Assembly (NCBI GenBank): GCA_964445695.1 | Contig: CAYULF010000021.1 | Coordinates: 45,973 to 109,972 of the forward strand | Length of the DNA stretch: 64,000 nt | From: JAUIKM01 sp964445695 | GTDB lineage: Bacteria > Bacteroidota > Ignavibacteria > Kapaibacteriales > UBA7675 | Direction of reading: 5' to 3' | Made by a program: the position numbers and the translations under genes | Notes under the pieces: model-generated | Seen by the model: the letters and a program-made list of their open reading frames with translations, nothing else | Told to the model about the DNA's origin: nothing | Databases searched by the model: none | Shown here: one piece after another, positions 61,101 to 64,000 of the stretch | Layout: each line of letters begins with the position of its first letter | How positions within the stretch are numbered: the first letter of the stretch is position 1

Positions 61101-61824
61101 CACGCGTTCCGTGGTGCTCGGCGCGTACCGCGCCACGAGCCTGGTCGAAGTTCCAACTGTTGAGGCGGATCCGACCGAACCGACGACAATCCCGATCACG
61201 TTCAAAAACAACGAAAATGTTGCCTACGACGGCCCGCGCAGCTTCGAAGCGCAGATTCGCCTCAATCAACGTCTTTTTCTGCCGCAATCGGTGGAAAGTG
61301 ACTTCGGCGAAGCAGAAATCTGGCGCAACGATGTCGAGGGCGATTGGCGCATTATCGGTATCCGCGTGACCGGCAATTTTGGGGCGGAAGGCGTCGTAGT
61401 CAACATCCACGGCCTGCCGGGTCTGGCGGAGACGCTGACGACTCCGATTGAATTTGTCGAGGAATCGCTCTACTGGAGCAGTGCGGTAACGACGCTGGGC
61501 AGCGCCGGCGAGCTTATAATCACGCCCGAGGATCCAACTCGCAGGCTGATCAAACGCAGTGCTTTAATGACGGTCACGGGCGTGTTCCCGAACCCGGCAT
61601 CCGGTGCTGCGACGGTGGAAGTCAACAGCAGCGAATCCGCACGAGTGCAGATGGTCATTGTCGATATGCTCGGCAACCAGGTGGCAGGACTGCCGCCGAT
61701 CGACGTGCCCGAGGGCAGCTCCCGTCACATCATCGACGTCAATGCCGTCCCCGTGGGCGCTTATCGCATTGTCTTGCAGGCGGCCTCCGACATCGCGTCA
61801 TCACCGCTTCTCATTGCGCGCTGA
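58150..61824 (+). CDS. T9SS-secreted multi-domain protein: WD40-like propeller, ASH-like repeats, cohesin-like segment, sorting tail
   Basis: ATG at 58150 (1224 aa) starts a signal peptide (MKDSPLPYVRRSFLAFVFCL, cleavage after NAQ near 31); the open frame continues upstream to 58057, but that adds an implausible leader. Residues 32-290 are beta-rich. Next come an Ig-like segment (ISPVGGAIFAPCEDIEIEW, 295-360), WD40-like repeats (ALLSADQSGVIRTWDVASA, KAVVSGLDGQLHLFDLPEF; about 365-690), and ASH-like/choice-of-anchor D repeats (700-1040; for example FGELCVGEERTVEIDLI and LDYSHETLTFIPELRTRTV). Residues 1045-1135 may be cohesin-like. The last 80 residues are a T9SS sorting tail (VFPNPASGAATVEV, VDMLGNQV, VPVGAYRIVL). 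Expected on the cell surface. Role unknown. Confidence 0.82.
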   Translation: MKDSPLPYVRRSFLAFVFCLTFGGLLPLNAQLITQLEVQSLPDITIDATNFPHVSARIRANYNGSAYALSTNEILIQEDNRTTRPQSVSAPNGAGFQTIEWLSTLRGVQRDPSSTVENPVGFNPATIYVIVDGQVSREQALQRRYDPPLVRFLALDPELTDVLPDVHFGTVAPGQDSVVSVYVQLQSAERVNDRELPITVDSVSISGDQFSWKWMGAAIDRNDQFPITIVSPFRYRIEVTFSPTSSNYVYDTLTVYYDGGATRSAYLIGNLFEVPDISPLQMISPVGGAIFAPCEDIEIEWEGATPNLPVTVEFSPDAGRNWQVIGETTESSLLWRLPTEGSEQVRFRVTQPLQASETKTLQEQGAPIGNIGFSNDSKALLSADQSGVIRTWDVASAAAGFVYTVPGSRPNTQPYEALAVNYISDTQFAAVFKNIIALRDSMYIFTVGQAEPVAQFGLPSTFPVSSVDIDVQGRFVAFGSDRSAEMVIVNLPDLSQRTVRFDAPVTGITLSGKQEKAVVSGLDGQLHLFDLPEFTRTGTIDLAHFQTINQLELSADGRFIAVATKAPRVTQQGGGRAAVHIIDVASGQTIRSFRRSSTDAVGFTFSSTARFLAIGFEGAPQTRIYNLPSDRDEGSIISHPGALTDIEFASDGFSIASSALTTIQNLKLRTFAFPERDSNDTFIRIVPPTVRLAAPVLPDALIGASEPVTISTAICNDGETALDLDNLFLATGLMFRLANDFVRDTLEPGECRDVELIFNPSDTGSIRDLLVFQSCEREFVIPLEARSQNRNIALLAADYDFGELCVGEERTVEIDLIRNDDDRPLLVNSIFIEDIATSPFVFAEVISDTLLLPGETLRARIRFSPLDLGFEDRIVTVEHSDQRQVFAEFDFRGVGVGAELDYSHETLTFIPELRTRTVRITNNSANPVQINDVQSADPGVYRVTSSFPATIGPGESAEVQVEYLGPDAPIANSELRISSEPCSGTRSVVLGAYRATSLVEVPTVEADPTEPTTIPITFKNNENVAYDGPRSFEAQIRLNQRLFLPQSVESDFGEAEIWRNDVEGDWRIIGIRVTGNFGAEGVVVNIHGLPGLAETLTTPIEFVEESLYWSSAVTTLGSAGELIITPEDPTRRLIKRSALMTVTGVFPNPASGAATVEVNSSESARVQMVIVDMLGNQVAGLPPIDVPEGSSRHIIDVNAVPVGAYRIVLQAASDIASSPLLIAR

Positions 61825-61893
61825 CGGGTCGATGATTTTTGGTTTGTTCCGATCGGCAGCACCTGCAAGCAGCTGTCCGGGCAAAGAACAATG

Positions 61894-61926
61894 AACGCGG
61901 CGGCGTTTCCGTCGCGTTTTTCTTTT
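61894..61926 (+). terminator. Intrinsic terminator before the OmpA-family gene
   Basis: AACGCGGCGG (61894-61903) pairs with CCGTCGCGTT (61909-61918) with one G-T pair, followed by a T-rich tail (61917-61926). It ends the T9SS cargo gene 70 bases after its stop. The OmpA-family start is only about 20 bases further on. Confidence 0.75.
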
Positions 61927-61946
61927 GAAGCATGATGGAATCTGGC

Positions 61947-63929
61947 ATGCACAGTCTCCGCAGAACGTGGTTTTTCTCCGTTTTGGCCTGTTATTCTCTT
62001 GTTTGTCTTGCGGTGAGCAGCGGCGCGCCCGTCGCCAACGCCCAGACGACGAGCGAGGACACGACCGCTTTCCGTCCGCTGCGCTGGACGGCGGGGCTGG
62101 GGCTGAATGCAAACATGCATTCGGCCGCTTTTGTCGCACTGCCGGGCATCCCCAATTGCTGCGCGGAATACAGCGACGGATTTGGCCTGGGCCCCTACCT
62201 GTACGGCGGTTTTGACTACGACCCGCAGTCGGAGCTCTTCGGCATGCCCTGGCGCTGGAACGTGACACTCGGCGTCAGCTCCGTCGGCGCGACACTTGAA
62301 GAAGACGAATTTTTTGCCTGGGCCATCGACGGCGACGAGGCGATAGAGGCTATCTCACGCCACACGCTGGAAGCATCGATCCTGCTGCTTTCGCTGGAAC
62401 CGTCAATAGCGCTGCAGCCAATGGCCGACATGCCGGAGCTTTCGCTGCAGGTGGGCCCGACCCTGGGTTTTGCGCTGAGTTCTTCGGCCGATCAGTCTGA
62501 AGACTTACTGCAGCCGGCGGGTTACGACCTGGAGACTTTGCGACCCAACCGCAACGAATACTCCGGCGCGATTTCGGACGCGACGACTTTACACCTCGGG
62601 CTGCGTTTGGGACTCGGCTACGACTTCCTGCAGTTCGACGACTTTACGCTGGGCGCGGAAGCTGCCTACAGAATGGCATTTAACGACCTTGTCAGCGGCG
62701 TTGAGTGGAAATACAGCAGTGTGCAGACGGGCCTGCGGCTTGCCTGGCGGCCGCCTTCAGCAACGGAGCCTCCTCCTCCGCCGCCGCCGCCTCCCCCGCC
62801 GCCACCTCCCCCCCCGCCGCCGCCGCCGCCGCCGGAACCACCGGTTTTGACGCTGGCAGCGGAAATGTTCGTCGGAACGCAAAAGCTCAGCGAAGGCGCC
62901 GTGGTTGAAGTACCTGTAGCGGTCACGCGTGAAATTCGCTCGCGCGCGCTGCGCCCGCAATTCTACTTCAGCGCGGGCTCAGCCGACTTGCTGGCCGACA
63001 ACGCGATCGACCGCGACGAAATGTTAAACGCTCTTGCGCACAACGCAAAGCAAGCCGAAAGTGTTAAGATCACGGCGCTTGCCGCTGCGGACGAGGGTGA
63101 TGAACCGGCACGCGCACGAGCTGAGTTTATCCGGACGGAACTGCAGAAACGCGACGTCGATGTTAAACGCCTGGAAGTATCGATCGTCCGCAGCGACGAC
63201 AACAACGTGCGTCACCCGGCCCTGCTGGAAGAGCAGCGCATGCTGCGCTTTGACTTCGGCGACGACAAAGACAATCTGTTAATCCTGAACGATACAACAG
63301 AGCAGCGCTCATACGAGTCGGTCGAGCTGGTGATTGCGCCGGCGATGACGGTGGAACAGCGTCCCTACACTGTTGAGGGTCAGTTAAACGCCGGCAGCCG
63401 AACGTTAACTTCTCTCGGCGACGGTCCGACCAGCTGGAAACTCGACGGTTCTTCGCTGCCCCGCGACAAAAACGGCGCAGAGCAGCAGATCCGCCTGCAG
63501 GCGGCTTACACGTTGCAGGACGGGGTGGGTCAGCAGCGCGAGGCGAGCGCGGGCGTCATCGTCAAACCGCAAACCGACGTGACCGAATACGTCAACCGCT
63601 TAAACAAATCGACCGACGAAGAGTGGGTACTCGGTTACTTCAATTTCGACGGTGACAACTTTGCCGAAGTTAACGACAAAGCCGTTGAACGCATTAAGCA
63701 CGCCGCCGCGTCAGGTCAAAACATCACGATTACAGGCATGGCCGATGCGCTCGGCAGCGAGGACTACAACCGCAAACTGGCGCGCCGCCGCGTGGACAGC
63801 GCACTTGCGCTGCTCGGGCTGCAGGCGGATGAGGTCCAGATTGAAATTCTCGAAGATGGCCGCTTTGACAACAGCTCGCCCTATGGCAGGATTCGCAATC
63901 GGAGCGTTGTGGTCAGGATTGGGGATTGA
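61947..63929 (+). CDS. OmpA-family outer membrane protein with two tandem OmpA-like domains
   Basis: The ATG at 61947 (660 aa) precedes a clean signal peptide (MHSLRRTWFFSVLACYSLVC, cleavage near ANAQ); ATG at 61932 is possible. The N-terminal part (about 35-270) has aromatic-rich strands like an outer-membrane beta-barrel (FGLGPYLYGGFDYDPQSELF, LHLGLRLGLGYDFLQFDDFT). A run of 22 prolines (62769-62834) forms a rigid linker. The first OmpA-like domain has FYFSAGSADLLADN, VKITALAAADEGDEPARARA and FIRTELQKRDVDVKRLEVSI; the second at the C-terminus has FNFDGDNFAEVN, ITITGMADALGSEDYNRKLA and IRNRSVVVRI. OmpA domains bind peptidoglycan, so it should link the outer membrane to the wall. TTAAAC words are dense only after base 62679. 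Confidence 0.85.
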   Translation: MHSLRRTWFFSVLACYSLVCLAVSSGAPVANAQTTSEDTTAFRPLRWTAGLGLNANMHSAAFVALPGIPNCCAEYSDGFGLGPYLYGGFDYDPQSELFGMPWRWNVTLGVSSVGATLEEDEFFAWAIDGDEAIEAISRHTLEASILLLSLEPSIALQPMADMPELSLQVGPTLGFALSSSADQSEDLLQPAGYDLETLRPNRNEYSGAISDATTLHLGLRLGLGYDFLQFDDFTLGAEAAYRMAFNDLVSGVEWKYSSVQTGLRLAWRPPSATEPPPPPPPPPPPPPPPPPPPPPPEPPVLTLAAEMFVGTQKLSEGAVVEVPVAVTREIRSRALRPQFYFSAGSADLLADNAIDRDEMLNALAHNAKQAESVKITALAAADEGDEPARARAEFIRTELQKRDVDVKRLEVSIVRSDDNNVRHPALLEEQRMLRFDFGDDKDNLLILNDTTEQRSYESVELVIAPAMTVEQRPYTVEGQLNAGSRTLTSLGDGPTSWKLDGSSLPRDKNGAEQQIRLQAAYTLQDGVGQQREASAGVIVKPQTDVTEYVNRLNKSTDEEWVLGYFNFDGDNFAEVNDKAVERIKHAAASGQNITITGMADALGSEDYNRKLARRRVDSALALLGLQADEVQIEILEDGRFDNSSPYGRIRNRSVVVRIGD

Positions 63930-64000
63930 GGTTTGAGACTCGCAGTACGTAAAACTACGTAGGAGCTGTGAGCCCTAAGGGCACTGTACACGACAAAAAT

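Noticed and set aside
1..64000. tRNA, rRNA, tmRNA and mobile element signatures
   Set aside because: I looked for T-loop GTTCGA patterns, transposase motifs and integration sites; nothing convincing was found, and XerD looks chromosomal. A covariance-model scan would be needed to be certain.

Overview
The window is a GC-rich bacterial chromosome segment, most likely from the Bacteroidota/Chlorobi (FCB) lineage, possibly an Ignavibacteria- or Kapabacteria-like organism. The evidence is three large secreted proteins ending in type IX secretion (T9SS) C-terminal sorting domains, a Bacteroidota-style promoter (TTTG, 20 bases, TATATTTG) before the gene at 15786, and a second one (GTTG, 20 bases, TATCTTTG) before an ArsR/SRPBCC pair. 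The lineage is an inference; there is no rRNA in the window. A 100-base N gap at 1516-1615 shows it is a scaffold. I found no tRNA, rRNA, CRISPR array, insertion sequence or prophage.

Layout. 1-2.5 kb: the 3' end of a Lon-family protease, rpe, then a non-coding stretch with a 23-bp tandem repeat array broken by the gap. 2.5-3.8 kb (minus): a SpoU methyltransferase and a divergent MqnA-like protein. 4.3-12.6 kb: a T9SS cargo protein with an IgGFc-binding-like head and a 1649-aa multi-spanning membrane protein of unknown function. 12.9-15.6 kb (minus): ArsR regulator, SRPBCC protein and a TPR/PRMT-like methyltransferase. 15.8-22.5 kb: secreted DUF3298-like protein, glycyl-tRNA synthetase, S41 protease, beta-CASP nuclease, methyltransferase. 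22.7-27.7 kb (minus): SLBB exporter, Wzz-like protein and UvrD-type helicase. 27.8-37.5 kb: inositol monophosphatase, AGCS symporter, dapF, a 1435-aa T9SS adhesin, M20 amidohydrolase, DCC thiol protein. 38.0-39.3 kb (minus): metallophosphoesterase. 39.5-47.7 kb: kbl, PgpH-like HD phosphodiesterase, XerD-like recombinase, NamZ-like hydrolase, ECF sigma, anti-sigma, TlpA-like lipoprotein. 47.8-49.2 kb (minus): two lipoproteins. 49.5-56.1 kb: TrmH-type methyltransferase, class V aminotransferase, rdgB, CMD-family protein, dacB, second Wzz-like protein. 56.9-57.8 kb (minus): Hsp33. 58.1-63.9 kb: a 1224-aa T9SS cargo protein and an OmpA-family protein.

The main theme is the cell envelope: surface adhesins, polysaccharide export, peptidoglycan precursor and turnover enzymes (dapF, dacB, NamZ), an OmpA anchor, and extracytoplasmic stress signalling (ECF sigma, anti-sigma, redox lipoprotein). 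The rest is housekeeping. The least explained items are the giant Cache-like membrane protein, the 23-bp array, a family of about 65-bp intergenic terminator-like repeats (four copies), and a patchy distribution of the TTAAC/TTAAAC word, dense in some genes and absent from neighbours.
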